This document shows, one piece after another, positions 8,767 to 17,017 of a stretch of 37,194 nucleotides of DNA. A program made the translations under genes and the position numbers. Each line of letters opens with the position of its first letter. Within the stretch, counting starts at the first letter, position 1. The notes beneath the pieces are model-generated. The model was not told the DNA's origin. It saw only the letters and a program-made list of their open reading frames with translations, and did not search any database. Source of the stretch: Novosphingobium naphthalenivorans NBRC 102051 (GTDB taxonomy: Bacteria > Pseudomonadota > Alphaproteobacteria > Sphingomonadales > Sphingomonadaceae); the NCBI RefSeq assembly GCF_001590985.1, contig NZ_BCTX01000052.1, positions 1-37,194 on the forward strand. The letters are read 5' to 3'.

Positions 8767-10557
8767 ATGCAGGTCTACGAAGCACCCTTGCGCGATATGA
8801 AGTTCGTGCTGCACGAGCTTCACAACGACGATGGTTTCGGCAATCTCGAGGCGCTGGAGGAATTCACGCCCGATCTCGTCGATGCCGTTCTGGAGGAAGC
8901 GAGCAAAGTCGCGCAGGAAGTGCTGCTGCCCTTGAATCGCAGCGGCGATATCGAGGGGTGCACGCTCGAAAACGGCGTCGTGCGCACGCCCAAGGGCTTC
9001 AAGGAAGCCTATGACTTGTTCCGCGACGGCGGCTGGTGCGCCCTGGCTTCCGATCCCGAATGGGGCGGGCAGGGCCTGCCCGAGCAGGTGAACAAGATGA
9101 CCGAGGAGATGATCTGCTCGGCGAACCTCTCGTTCAGCCTCTATCCGGGCCTGACGCACGGGGCGACCACCGCGATCGAGGGTTATGCCAGCGATGAGTT
9201 GAAGCAGTTCTATCTGCCGAAGATGGTTTCGGGCCAGTGGTCGGGCACGATGTGCCTGACCGAGCCGCATTGCGGCACTGACCTGGGCCTGCTGCGCACC
9301 AAGGCGGTGCCGCAGGAGGATGGCAGTTACAAGATCAGCGGCGCCAAGATCTTCATCTCCGCCGGCGAGCAGGATTTGACCGAGAACATTGTTCACCTCG
9401 TGCTTGCCCGCATGCCTGATGCGCCGGAAGGGGTGAAGGGCATCAGCCTGTTCCTGGTGCCCAAGTACCTGCCCAAGGAAGACGGCACGCCCGGCCCGGC
9501 CAACGGCGTTTCGGTCGCCGCAATCGAGCACAAGATGGGGCTCAAGGCCTCGGCCACCTGCCAGCTCAATTTTGATGAATCGACCGGCTGGCTGGTCGGT
9601 CAGCCGCACAAGGGCATGGAAGCCATGTTCACGATGATGAACACCGAGCGAGTCTCGGTGGGCATCCAGGGCCTCGGCGTGGGCGAGGCGGCTTATCAGT
9701 CCGCCGTGTGGTACGCGAAGGATCGTCTGCAGGGCCGCTCGCTGTCGGGCGTGAAGAACCCGAACGGTCCGGCCGATCCGATCATCGTCCACCCGGACGT
9801 GCGCCGCATGTTGATGACCATGCGTGCGTACAACGAAGGCTGCCGCGCGATCTCCGGCTGGGTCAGCCGCGCGCTCGATGCGGAGAGGCATTCGACCGAC
9901 CCGGAAGTAAAGGCTAACGCGGAAGATTTCGTGGCGCTGATGACGCCGGTGGTGAAGGCGCTGTTCACGGACCTGGGCTTTGAAAGCGCGAACCTTGCGG
10001 TGCAGTGCTACGGCGGCCACGGTTACATCGCCGAAAGCGGTGTGGAGCAGTACGCGCGCGATGCCCGTATCGCGATGATCTATGAAGGCACCAACGGCAT
10101 CCAGGCGCTCGACCTCGTCGGCCGCAAGCTGCCCGCGCACATGGGCCGCTATCTGCGTGCGTTCTTCCACCCCGTTTCGCAGTTCATCGCGGCGAACAAG
10201 CAGGACGAGACGTTCGGCAAGATGATCGAAGCGCTGGAAAAGGCCTTCGGCGCGCTGCAGCTTTCCACCGCGACCATTGCCCAGAAAGGCATGGCCGATC
10301 CGGAGGAAGCCGCCGCCGCCGCGACCGATTACCTGCGCCTGACCGGGCTTGTCGCCATGGGCTACTGCTTCGCCAAGGCGGCGCTGATCGCGCAGGCCAA
10401 GCTGGCCGAAGGCACTGACGAGGCCGGGTTCTACAAGGCCAAGCTCACCACCGCGCGCTTCTTCTTCGACCGCATCCTGCCGCAGACGACCGCCGCGTTC
10501 CTGGCGATCAAGTCGGGCAAGGCCTCGATGATGGAGATGGACGCGGAAGCGTTTTGA
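8767..10557 (+). CDS. fadE: Acyl-CoA dehydrogenase (FadE/DmdC-like, extended form)
   Basis: Carries out the first beta-oxidation step, FAD-dependent alpha,beta-dehydrogenation of acyl-CoA. It has 596 residues, longer than the ~400 of simple members: an N-terminal extension (about 1-75), the central flavin domain with MCLTEPHCGTDLGLLRT and ISAGEQD, the helical domain with CYGGHGYIAESG and the catalytic glutamate at about residue 440 in IYEGTNGIQ, and a C-terminal extra helical domain (about 465-590). This architecture is shared with DmdC-type enzymes, so short or sulfur-containing acyl groups are possible substrates. I prefer the ATG at 8767 to the GTG at 8761 because AGGAGAG lies 6-7 bases upstream of the ATG. 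A repeat element separates it from fadN. Confidence 0.92.
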   Translation: MQVYEAPLRDMKFVLHELHNDDGFGNLEALEEFTPDLVDAVLEEASKVAQEVLLPLNRSGDIEGCTLENGVVRTPKGFKEAYDLFRDGGWCALASDPEWGGQGLPEQVNKMTEEMICSANLSFSLYPGLTHGATTAIEGYASDELKQFYLPKMVSGQWSGTMCLTEPHCGTDLGLLRTKAVPQEDGSYKISGAKIFISAGEQDLTENIVHLVLARMPDAPEGVKGISLFLVPKYLPKEDGTPGPANGVSVAAIEHKMGLKASATCQLNFDESTGWLVGQPHKGMEAMFTMMNTERVSVGIQGLGVGEAAYQSAVWYAKDRLQGRSLSGVKNPNGPADPIIVHPDVRRMLMTMRAYNEGCRAISGWVSRALDAERHSTDPEVKANAEDFVALMTPVVKALFTDLGFESANLAVQCYGGHGYIAESGVEQYARDARIAMIYEGTNGIQALDLVGRKLPAHMGRYLRAFFHPVSQFIAANKQDETFGKMIEALEKAFGALQLSTATIAQKGMADPEEAAAAATDYLRLTGLVAMGYCFAKAALIAQAKLAEGTDEAGFYKAKLTTARFFFDRILPQTTAAFLAIKSGKASMMEMDAEAF

Positions 10558-10567
10558 TCGCTCAAAC

Positions 10568-10690
10568 TCCTCCCTGTCGCGCAGCGATGGGGAGGTGGCA
10601 GTGACGTCAGTCGCTGACGGAGGGGTTCCTCCCCCTCCACCACCCGCTGCGCGGGCGGTCCCCCTCCCCATCGCTGCGCGACAGGGAGGA
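10568..10690. repeat. Long perfect inverted repeat between genes
   Basis: A 28-base arm at 10568-10595 is perfectly complementary to 10663-10690, with a further small GC hairpin (CCCGCTGCGCGGG) in the 67-base loop. It lies between the acyl-CoA dehydrogenase and the next flavoprotein, both rightward. It may act as a strong RNA hairpin that ends or protects the fad transcript; there is no U-tract, so a simple intrinsic terminator is not obvious. Confidence 0.85.
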
Positions 10691-10737
10691 TTGAAGGAGT
10701 GATGGCGTCCGCGCCCTTTCCCCGCTAAGGGCGCGCG

Positions 10738-12372
10738 ATGCTTCGCCTGACCGACCTTACCCTGCCTCTGGACCATACGCCCGCCGATCTCGAACGGGCG
10801 CTGTGCGAGCGGCTGGAGCTTGCCCCGGGCGATCTCGAACGCTTCACGGTGGCCCGGCGCGGCAATGATGCGCGGCGCAAGACGGCGATCAAGCTGGTCT
10901 ATTCGCTCGATGTCGCGGTGCGCGACGAGGCCGGGGTGCTGGCCCGCTTCGCCGATGATCCGCATGTGCGGCCGACGCCCGACACGTCCTACAAGTTCGT
11001 CACCCATGCGCCGGAAGGCTGGGCCGAAAATCCCGCAAACGAGAGGCCGGTGGTGATCGGCGCCGGGCCTTGCGGATTGTTGGCCGCGCTGGTGCTGGCG
11101 CAGATGGGCTTCAAGCCGATCATCATCGAGCGCGGCAAGGCCGTGCGCGAGCGGACCAAGGACACCTGGGGCCTGTGGCGCCGCTCGGTGCTCAATCCGG
11201 AAAGCAATGTGCAGTTCGGCGAGGGCGGGGCGGGCACGTTCTCCGACGGCAAGCTCTACAGCCGCATCAAGGACCCGCGCCATCTCGGCCGCAAGGTCCT
11301 CACCGAATTCGTCAAGGCCGGGGCGCCGGACGATATCCTGACCGAAGCCCATCCGCATATCGGCACGTTCCGCCTCGTCACCATGGTGATGTCGATGCGC
11401 GAGACGATCGAGAAGCTGGGCGGCGAATACCGTTTCGGCACGCGGGTCGACGATTTCGAAGTGGAGGAGGGCGCGGACGGCACGCGCCGCCTCAAGGGCC
11501 TGCACCTTTCGACCGGCGAATTCCTGCCCGCCAGCCATGTCATCATGGCGGTCGGCCACTCGGCGCGCGATACCTTTCAGGTGCTGTATGACCGCGGCGT
11601 CCATGTCGAGGCCAAGCCCTTTGCCATCGGGGTGCGCATCGAGCATCCGCAAAGCTGGATCGACAAGGCGCGCTATGGCCCCAATGCGGGCAACAAGATC
11701 CTCGGCGCGGCCGCCTATTCGCTTTCGCACAAATGCTCGAACGGCCGTGTGGTCTATTCGTTCTGCATGTGTCCGGGCGGGCGCGTGGTGGCGGCCACCA
11801 GCGAGGAAGGCCGCGTCGTTACCAATGGCATGAGCCAGTATTCGCGCGCCGAATTCAACGCCAACTCCGGCCTTGTCGTCGATATCAATCCGGAGCGTGA
11901 CTATCCCGGCCATCCGCTGGCGGGCGTGGCCTTGCAGCGCAAGTTCGAGGAACTGGCGTTCAAGGCGGGCGGCTCCAACTACAAGGCGCCGGGTCAGAAG
12001 CTGGGCGATTTTCTGGCGGAGCAGCCTTCGACCGAATTCGGCGAAGTGACGCCAAGCTATCAGCCCGGTGTGCACCTGACCGATCTCAAGCAGTGCCTGC
12101 CGGACTTCGTGATCGACGCGATCCGCGAGGCGCTGCCGGTGTTCGGGCGGCAAGTGCCCGGTTACGACCATCCCGACGTGGTGATGACGGGCGTGGAGAC
12201 GCGCACGTCTTCGCCGGTGCGCATCACCCGCGGGCGCGATTTCCAGAGCCTCAACACCCGTGGTCTCTATCCGGCGGGAGAGGGGGCGGGCTATGCGGGC
12301 GGCATCCTGTCCGCCGCCGTCGACGGCATCCGCGTGGCCGAGGCGCTGGCGCTGGAACTGGTTCCCGCGTGA
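10738..12372 (+). CDS. Uncharacterised FAD-dependent dehydrogenase (COG2509 type)
   Basis: A 544-residue cytoplasmic flavoprotein of a widely conserved but uncharacterised group. Residues 1-85 form a small N-terminal domain (with FTVARRGNDARRK). The dinucleotide-binding motif VIGAGPCGLLAALVLAQMG begins near residue 105 and is followed by a glutamate at the end of strand two (IIIERG). The FAD-binding segment FGEGGAGTFSDGKLYSR and the C-terminal GEGAGYAGGILSAAVDG are highly typical of the group. A CxC pair (Cys343 and Cys345, in YSFCMCPGG) is a family hallmark and may be redox-active. It stands alone, between two repeat elements, and shares direction with a second flavoprotein gene. No substrate can be assigned. 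Confidence 0.82.
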   Translation: MLRLTDLTLPLDHTPADLERALCERLELAPGDLERFTVARRGNDARRKTAIKLVYSLDVAVRDEAGVLARFADDPHVRPTPDTSYKFVTHAPEGWAENPANERPVVIGAGPCGLLAALVLAQMGFKPIIIERGKAVRERTKDTWGLWRRSVLNPESNVQFGEGGAGTFSDGKLYSRIKDPRHLGRKVLTEFVKAGAPDDILTEAHPHIGTFRLVTMVMSMRETIEKLGGEYRFGTRVDDFEVEEGADGTRRLKGLHLSTGEFLPASHVIMAVGHSARDTFQVLYDRGVHVEAKPFAIGVRIEHPQSWIDKARYGPNAGNKILGAAAYSLSHKCSNGRVVYSFCMCPGGRVVAATSEEGRVVTNGMSQYSRAEFNANSGLVVDINPERDYPGHPLAGVALQRKFEELAFKAGGSNYKAPGQKLGDFLAEQPSTEFGEVTPSYQPGVHLTDLKQCLPDFVIDAIREALPVFGRQVPGYDHPDVVMTGVETRTSSPVRITRGRDFQSLNTRGLYPAGEGAGYAGGILSAAVDGIRVAEALALELVPA

Positions 12373-12387
12373 CGGATCACACCAATT

Positions 12388-12480
12388 TTCGTCATTGCGA
12401 GGCCGCAGGCCGAAGCAATCCAGGGCGGTTTACGCACGCTCTGGATTGCCGCGTCGGCTTCGCCTCCTCGCAATGACGAA
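12388..12480 (+). repeat. Intergenic MITE-like repeat, copy 2
   Basis: A 93-base element with perfect 15-base terminal inverted repeats, TTCGTCATTGCGAGG at 12388-12402 and its complement at 12466-12480. The core 12412-12453 is the inverted partner of the copy near 8.7 kb. Its right end contains the start codon of the next gene, so the element contributes coding sequence. Confidence 0.85.
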
Positions 12481-13672
12481 GGAAGAGAAAGCATACGACG
12501 CCATCGTGCTCGGCGCGGGCGCCGCGGGGATGTTCTGCGCGGCGACGGCCGGGCAGCGCGGGCGGCGGGTGCTGTTGCTCGATCATGCCGGGCAGCCCGG
12601 CAAGAAGATCCTGATCTCGGGCGGAGGGCGCTGCAATTTCACCAACCTGCACACCGCGCCGGACCGCTACCTTGCGCAGAACCCGCATTTCGCCAAATCG
12701 GCGCTGAGCCGCTACACGCCTGCCGATTTCCTCGCGCTGGTGGAAAGCCACGGCATCGCCTGGCACGAAAAGACGCTGGGCCAGCTCTTCTGCGACGAGA
12801 GCGCGAAGCAGATCGTCGCCATGCTGCTGGAGGAATGCGCGAAGGGCGGCGTCGACCTCCAGTGCGGCGAGGCGATCCGCAGTGTGGACCATGCTGACGG
12901 GCTCTTTCGCGTGTCGCATGGAGACAACACGGCGCAGGCTCCGGCGCTGGTGATCGCCACTGGCGGCCCGTCCATTCCGAAGATGGGCGCGACGGGTTTC
13001 GCCTATGATCTGGCCCGCCAGTTCGGCCTCAAGGTGGTGCAGCCGCGCCCGGCGCTGGTGCCGCTGACTTTGCCTGCCGAAGATGCCCTGTTCCGCGACC
13101 TGTCCGGCGTGTCCACCGAAGTGATCGCGCGCGTCAACGGGAAGGGGGGCGGCAAGGTGGCCTTCCGCGAGGCGGCGCTGTTTACCCATCGCGGGCTGTC
13201 GGGCCCGGCGATCCTGCAAATCTCCAGCTACTGGCAGCGCGGCGATACCATCACCACCCAGTTCCTGCCCGATCGCGAGGAAGGCTGGCTCAAGACGCTG
13301 AAGCGTGAGCGGCCGAAAGCGGGGCTGCGCAAGGTTCTTTCCGAAGACCTGCCGGACCGTCTGGCCGAAGCCCTGTGCGAGCGGCTGGGCCTCAGCGGCG
13401 ATCTCGGCAACCTGTCCGACAAGGCGCTGGCCGCGGCGGAGGCCCGGCTGGCCCGCTGGCCTTTCGTGCCGAACGGGTCCGAAGGCTTCGCCAAGGCGGA
13501 AGTGACCGCAGGTGGCATCGATACCTCGGGGCTTTCGTCCAAGACGATGGAAGCGCGCAAGGTGCCCGGCCTCTATGCCATCGGCGAGGCGGTGGACGTG
13601 ACCGGCTGGCTGGGCGGCTACAATTTCCAGTGGGCCTGGGCCAGCGCCCGGGCGGCCGGACTGGCGCTCTAA
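12473..13672 (+). CDS. HI0933/BaiN-family flavoprotein
   Basis: A 399-residue NAD(P)/FAD-dependent oxidoreductase of the HI0933 (BaiN/YhiN) family. It has the N-terminal FAD motif VLGAGAAGMFCAATAG, the family signature GKKILISGGGRCNFTN near residue 45, ATGGPSIPKMGATGFAYDLA, and the C-terminal AEVTAGGID...MEARKVPGLYAIGEAVDVTGWLGGYNFQWAWASG-like segment. Some relatives act on steroid or bile acid intermediates, but most have no known substrate. The ATG at 12473 is the only sensible start and lies inside a repeat element, with no clear ribosome site before it; only five residues precede the flavin-binding strand. The gene converges with msrA and the two stop codons overlap. Confidence 0.88.
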   Translation: MTKEEKAYDAIVLGAGAAGMFCAATAGQRGRRVLLLDHAGQPGKKILISGGGRCNFTNLHTAPDRYLAQNPHFAKSALSRYTPADFLALVESHGIAWHEKTLGQLFCDESAKQIVAMLLEECAKGGVDLQCGEAIRSVDHADGLFRVSHGDNTAQAPALVIATGGPSIPKMGATGFAYDLARQFGLKVVQPRPALVPLTLPAEDALFRDLSGVSTEVIARVNGKGGGKVAFREAALFTHRGLSGPAILQISSYWQRGDTITTQFLPDREEGWLKTLKRERPKAGLRKVLSEDLPDRLAEALCERLGLSGDLGNLSDKALAAAEARLARWPFVPNGSEGFAKAEVTAGGIDTSGLSSKTMEARKVPGLYAIGEAVDVTGWLGGYNFQWAWASARAAGLAL

Positions 13673-14337
13673 CTTTTGTAGAGTGCGGGGTAGGCAGCCT
13701 TGAGCTTCGCGATCTTCGGCTTGTCGTAGCGGCTGGTGTAGCTGTTGTCCGGGTTCTTGCGCATGAAGTCCTGGTGATAGCTTTCCGCCGGGTAGAACTG
13801 CCCCGTTTCCAGTTTGGTGGCGACCGGCTTGCCGAACACGTCTGCCTTGTCGAGCCCGGCGATATAGGCGGCCGCGATCCGGCGCTGCTCGGCGGTCTGC
13901 GGGAAGATGGCGGAGCGGTAGCTGGGGCCGGTATCGGGATACTGGCGGTTCACTTGCGTGGGATCGTGCGCGACCGAGAAATAGATTTTCAGCAGCGCGC
14001 CATAGCTGACTTTCGCCGGGTCATAGACGATCCGCACCGCTTCGGCGTGGCCGGTGCGTTCCGACGAGACCTTGCGGTAATTCGCGTCGGCCCTGGTGCC
14101 GCCGGCATAGCCGGACAGGACCGACTGCACGCCTCTCACATGCTCGAAAACGCCTTCCATGCCCCAGAAGCAGCCGCCGGCCAGAACAGCAACCTGAGAG
14201 CCCTTGGGGATCACCTTGCGGGCCGGCGGGTCCGGAAAATCCGCAGGGACTTGCGGCTTGGCCAGAGACAGGGTGCCGCTGGCAGCGGCCAGTGCGGCGA
14301 GGCTCAGCGCCGTGATGGAGATGGGGCGGATCGGCAT
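13669..14337 (-). CDS. msrA: Peptide-methionine (S)-S-oxide reductase, exported
   Basis: Repairs oxidised methionine (S-sulfoxide) in proteins. The 222-residue protein carries the MsrA active site GGCFWGMEGVFEHV with Cys56, plus SGYAGG, GHAEAVRIVYDP and FYPAESYHQDF. Residues 1-26 are hydrophobic with arginine at position 4 (ITALSLAALAAASGTLSLA), which reads as a signal peptide, so it probably acts in the periplasm. Cys56 is the only cysteine; the usual C-terminal recycling cysteines are missing, so regeneration must differ from the three-cysteine E. coli enzyme. I use the ATG at 14337; a GTG at 14340 is also possible, both behind GGGAGAG. It overlaps the flavoprotein stop by 4 bases in convergent orientation. 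Confidence 0.93.
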   Translation of the reverse strand: MPIRPISITALSLAALAAASGTLSLAKPQVPADFPDPPARKVIPKGSQVAVLAGGCFWGMEGVFEHVRGVQSVLSGYAGGTRADANYRKVSSERTGHAEAVRIVYDPAKVSYGALLKIYFSVAHDPTQVNRQYPDTGPSYRSAIFPQTAEQRRIAAAYIAGLDKADVFGKPVATKLETGQFYPAESYHQDFMRKNPDNSYTSRYDKPKIAKLKAAYPALYKS

Positions 14338-14428
14338 CACAGACTCTCCCGATGACGGACTGTCCTGTATTCGCCCGGGACATGCCAGAGGTTACACAGG
14401 GGGCAGCAAAGAGTCACGCCAGACCCGT

Positions 14429-15499
14429 TCAGGTGGCCCGTGTCGTTTCTCGAACTACCAGCAGCGGCGTCATTTTCACGCTTTCGGCCGGGCTGCCTTC
14501 AAGACGGGCCTTGAGCTTTTCCACCATGATCTGCGCACCCTTGGCGATTTCCTGCCGGATGGTGGTGAGCGGTGGCACTGTCAGCGATGCCAGCGGCAGG
14601 TCGTCGAACCCGATGACCTGCACGTCGCGGGGCACCGACCGGCCCTTTTCGCGCAGGCAGTGCAGAACGTTCATGGCGATCAGGTCGGAAGCGCAGATGA
14701 TGCCGTCGATGCTCTCGTCGGCAGATCTTGCGGCTTCCGCGATCTGCCTGCCCATGTCGTCGCTGGCAAGGCTGATCGGGATGTGGGCGATGGGAACGCC
14801 CGCTTCGGCAGCCGCCGCCGAGGCGCCGCGCCAGCGCTCCTCGATTTCGATGCCCTTCGTTTCGCCCATGAACGCAAGACCGCGGGCGCCGGCGGCGATC
14901 AGGTGTTCGGCCGCGATGCGCCCGCCCGCAAGGTTATCGGTGCCGACCGCGCAGTGGATCTGCCCTTCGTGAGAGGCGCCCCAGGCGACGAGCGGCCGGT
15001 AGGTCCGGGCCACGGCCTCGATAACTTCGAACTGGTCGGACTGGCCGATCAGCAGCACGCCGTCGACCATGCCCGAACCGGTCATGCGTTCCAGCCAGTC
15101 GCGCGTCCCGTCCGGGATCGCACGGCTGAGCATCACGTCATAGCCGGACTCGGTAAGCTCGTCGGCTAGCCAGCCGAGCAGGGTCAGGAAGAAGGGGTCG
15201 GAAATATGCTGGCGCTGCTCATGCCCCAGCGGAATGACGATGCCGATCACGCCGGTCCGCTTGGAGCGCAGCTTGCTGGCCATCTGGTTGGGGCGGAAGC
15301 CGTGTTCGCGTGCCAGCGCCTGGATACGTTCGCGGGTTTCGACGTTAACCAGCGACTTACCCGCGAGCGCGCGCGACACTGTACCGGTGGAAACGCCGGC
15401 CAGCCGCGCCAGGTCGGCCAGCGTGCGCACGGCAACACGCGCTCCAGCCTCGTCCTGAGCGCCCCAAGTATCCTCGCTGTTATCCTGCCCCGTTCCCAT
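14429..15499 (-). CDS. LacI family transcriptional regulator
   Basis: A sugar-responsive repressor of 356 residues. The helix-turn-helix lies at about 26-46 (TLADLARLAGVSTGTVSRAL), the hinge helix at about 70-80 (NQMASKLRSKRTG), and a periplasmic-binding-protein-like ligand domain fills the rest, with GVIGIVIPL, FMGETKGIEIEERWRG, DGIICASDLIAMN and VIGFDDLPLASLTVPPLTTI. An N-terminal stretch of about 25 residues precedes the DNA-binding domain, longer than usual. It lies 37 bases downstream of the MFS transporter gene on the same strand and probably shares its transcript. The operator-like site between the transporter and the GH68 gene is its likely target, with sucrose or a derivative as inducer (inference). 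Confidence 0.92.
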   Translation of the reverse strand: MGTGQDNSEDTWGAQDEAGARVAVRTLADLARLAGVSTGTVSRALAGKSLVNVETRERIQALAREHGFRPNQMASKLRSKRTGVIGIVIPLGHEQRQHISDPFFLTLLGWLADELTESGYDVMLSRAIPDGTRDWLERMTGSGMVDGVLLIGQSDQFEVIEAVARTYRPLVAWGASHEGQIHCAVGTDNLAGGRIAAEHLIAAGARGLAFMGETKGIEIEERWRGASAAAAEAGVPIAHIPISLASDDMGRQIAEAARSADESIDGIICASDLIAMNVLHCLREKGRSVPRDVQVIGFDDLPLASLTVPPLTTIRQEIAKGAQIMVEKLKARLEGSPAESVKMTPLLVVRETTRAT

Positions 15500-15536
15500 C
15501 GCGGCTCTCTTAACACCTTGAAACGTGGGGCGGAAG

Positions 15537-16871
15537 TTACTTGTGCAGTTTACTATCTTGGCGGACGGGGCGGTGTCCCGCGTCCACGAAGAGGGTTGCC
15601 ACAGCGCCTGCCAGCATGAGGAGACCGGCCAGTATCAACGCGTTGCGCGGATCTCCGCCGAGCAGGGGTTTGTATAGCATGGGCATGGAAAGCGCTTCGA
15701 TCAGCATCGGGACGACAATGAAAATGTTGAAAATCCCCATGTAGATCCCGGTGCGTTCGGGCGGAATCGAATCGGCCAGCATGACGTATGTGTTGCCCAT
15801 CATTCCGGCCCACCCGATCCCGATCCCGGCCATCAGCAGCATCAGCAGGGGCAGCGATAGCGCTGCGGGTATCAGCAGCATGGCAGTGCCGGCGGCGGCG
15901 AGGCAGGCTGCGTGCACGGACCGCGCGCCGAGGCGCCGCACCACGGGGATCAGGGCAAAGGCCGCCACGAACGCGATGAAGTTGTACAGCGCCCCCAGTT
16001 GCTGCGCGGTCAGCGCCGCGTCCCGGAAACCCTGCGACGCGGTGTCGTGCGTGCCGTAGAGCGAGCGGGAGAGCGCGAAGGCGATGAACTGCCAGTACAC
16101 GAACATCGCGTACCATTGGCACAGCATGGCGATCGCCAGTTGGCGCATCGGCCGGGGCATTTCGGCGAAGGCGCTGCCGATTTCGCGCAAGGTCGTGCCG
16201 GGGCTGAGCGGGTTTCCGGCAATCCTGGCGCGTTCCTCGGGCGCAAGCGGCAGTTCCGGCACCCGCAATATCGAGTACAGCATCGACGAGATCGAGAGGA
16301 TGGCGCCGATCAGGAACGCGATCCGGATAACGACCGGGATGCCATTGGTGTGGAGCAGGTTACGGTCGATCCCGGTCGCCAGCAGCGAAGGGGTGAGATA
16401 GGCCAGCGTCTGGGCGAGGCCGGTGGCGGCGCTCTGCGTCAGGAAACCGGTGGGGCGCTGGCTGGGGCGCAACCGGTCCGAGACATAGGCACGGTAAGGT
16501 TCCATCGTGATGTTGTTGCCGGCATCGAGCAGCCAGAGCAGTCCCGCGGCCATCCACAAGGCCGCGGAATAGGGCATGACCAGCAGACAGAGCGAACAGA
16601 GCACCGCGCCGGCCAGAAAATAGGGGGTGCGGCGCCCGAGGCGGGACAGAGTGCGGTCGCTCATCGCGCCGACAATGGGCTGGACAAGCAGCCCGGTCAC
16701 GGGGCCGGCCAGCCAGAGCAGCGGCATGGTCGCTTCCTCGGCGCCGAGGAAGCCGTAGATCGGGCCCATGTTGGCCTGCTGCAGGCCGAAACTGAACTGC
16801 AGGCCGAAAAAGCCCATGTTCATTTCGACGATGCGCCACAGTGAAAGGCGCGGTTTCGCCCCTTCTGACAT
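15537..16871 (-). CDS. MFS sugar transporter (SLC45/MalY-like)
   Basis: An inner-membrane sugar importer of 444 residues with about 12 hydrophobic segments. Sequence marks such as GLQFSFGLQQANMGPIYGFL in the first segment, PIVGAMSDRTLSRLGRRTPY in the first cytoplasmic loop and DAGNNITMEPYRAYVSD resemble the sucrose/maltose proton symporter group (plant SUT, animal SLC45, Caulobacter MalY). I start at the ATG at 16871; the frame is open 42 residues further upstream, but that part is cysteine-rich and lacks family character. The gene is divergent from a GH68 sucrase and upstream of lacI, so sucrose is the most likely substrate, perhaps with other alpha-glucosides. Confidence 0.88.
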   Translation of the reverse strand: MSEGAKPRLSLWRIVEMNMGFFGLQFSFGLQQANMGPIYGFLGAEEATMPLLWLAGPVTGLLVQPIVGAMSDRTLSRLGRRTPYFLAGAVLCSLCLLVMPYSAALWMAAGLLWLLDAGNNITMEPYRAYVSDRLRPSQRPTGFLTQSAATGLAQTLAYLTPSLLATGIDRNLLHTNGIPVVIRIAFLIGAILSISSMLYSILRVPELPLAPEERARIAGNPLSPGTTLREIGSAFAEMPRPMRQLAIAMLCQWYAMFVYWQFIAFALSRSLYGTHDTASQGFRDAALTAQQLGALYNFIAFVAAFALIPVVRRLGARSVHAACLAAAGTAMLLIPAALSLPLLMLLMAGIGIGWAGMMGNTYVMLADSIPPERTGIYMGIFNIFIVVPMLIEALSMPMLYKPLLGGDPRNALILAGLLMLAGAVATLFVDAGHRPVRQDSKLHK

Positions 16872-16991
16872 GTATTGGCCTCCCGTGAGCGCGGCCTTTC
16901 CTGTTGTCGCAGCCGTCGCGCATGAATCGTATATCGAATTGCGACAGGCGGGACAGCCCCGGCTCTTTGCAAAGCTTTCACTTTTCAGAAC

Positions 16992-17007
16992 TTGCAAACG
17001 ATTGTAA
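16992..17007. promoter_or_regulatory. LacI-type operator between MFS and GH68 genes
   Basis: TTGCAAACGATTGTAA is a near-palindrome (12 of 16 positions symmetric) with the central CG and flanking GCAA/TTG that mark LacI-family operators. It ends 10 bases before the GH68 start codon and lies in the 146-base gap from the divergent transporter gene, so one bound repressor could control both. A second nearby palindrome, AAAGCTTT at 16972-16979, is weaker. Confidence 0.6.
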
Positions 17008-17017
17008 ATTGCATGTC

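Noticed and set aside
8620..12171. Very long minus-strand open frame (about 1180 codons) across fadE and the flavoprotein gene
   Set aside because: It is antisense to two well-supported genes, has histidine/arginine-rich low-information sequence and no family motifs; it is a high-GC shadow.
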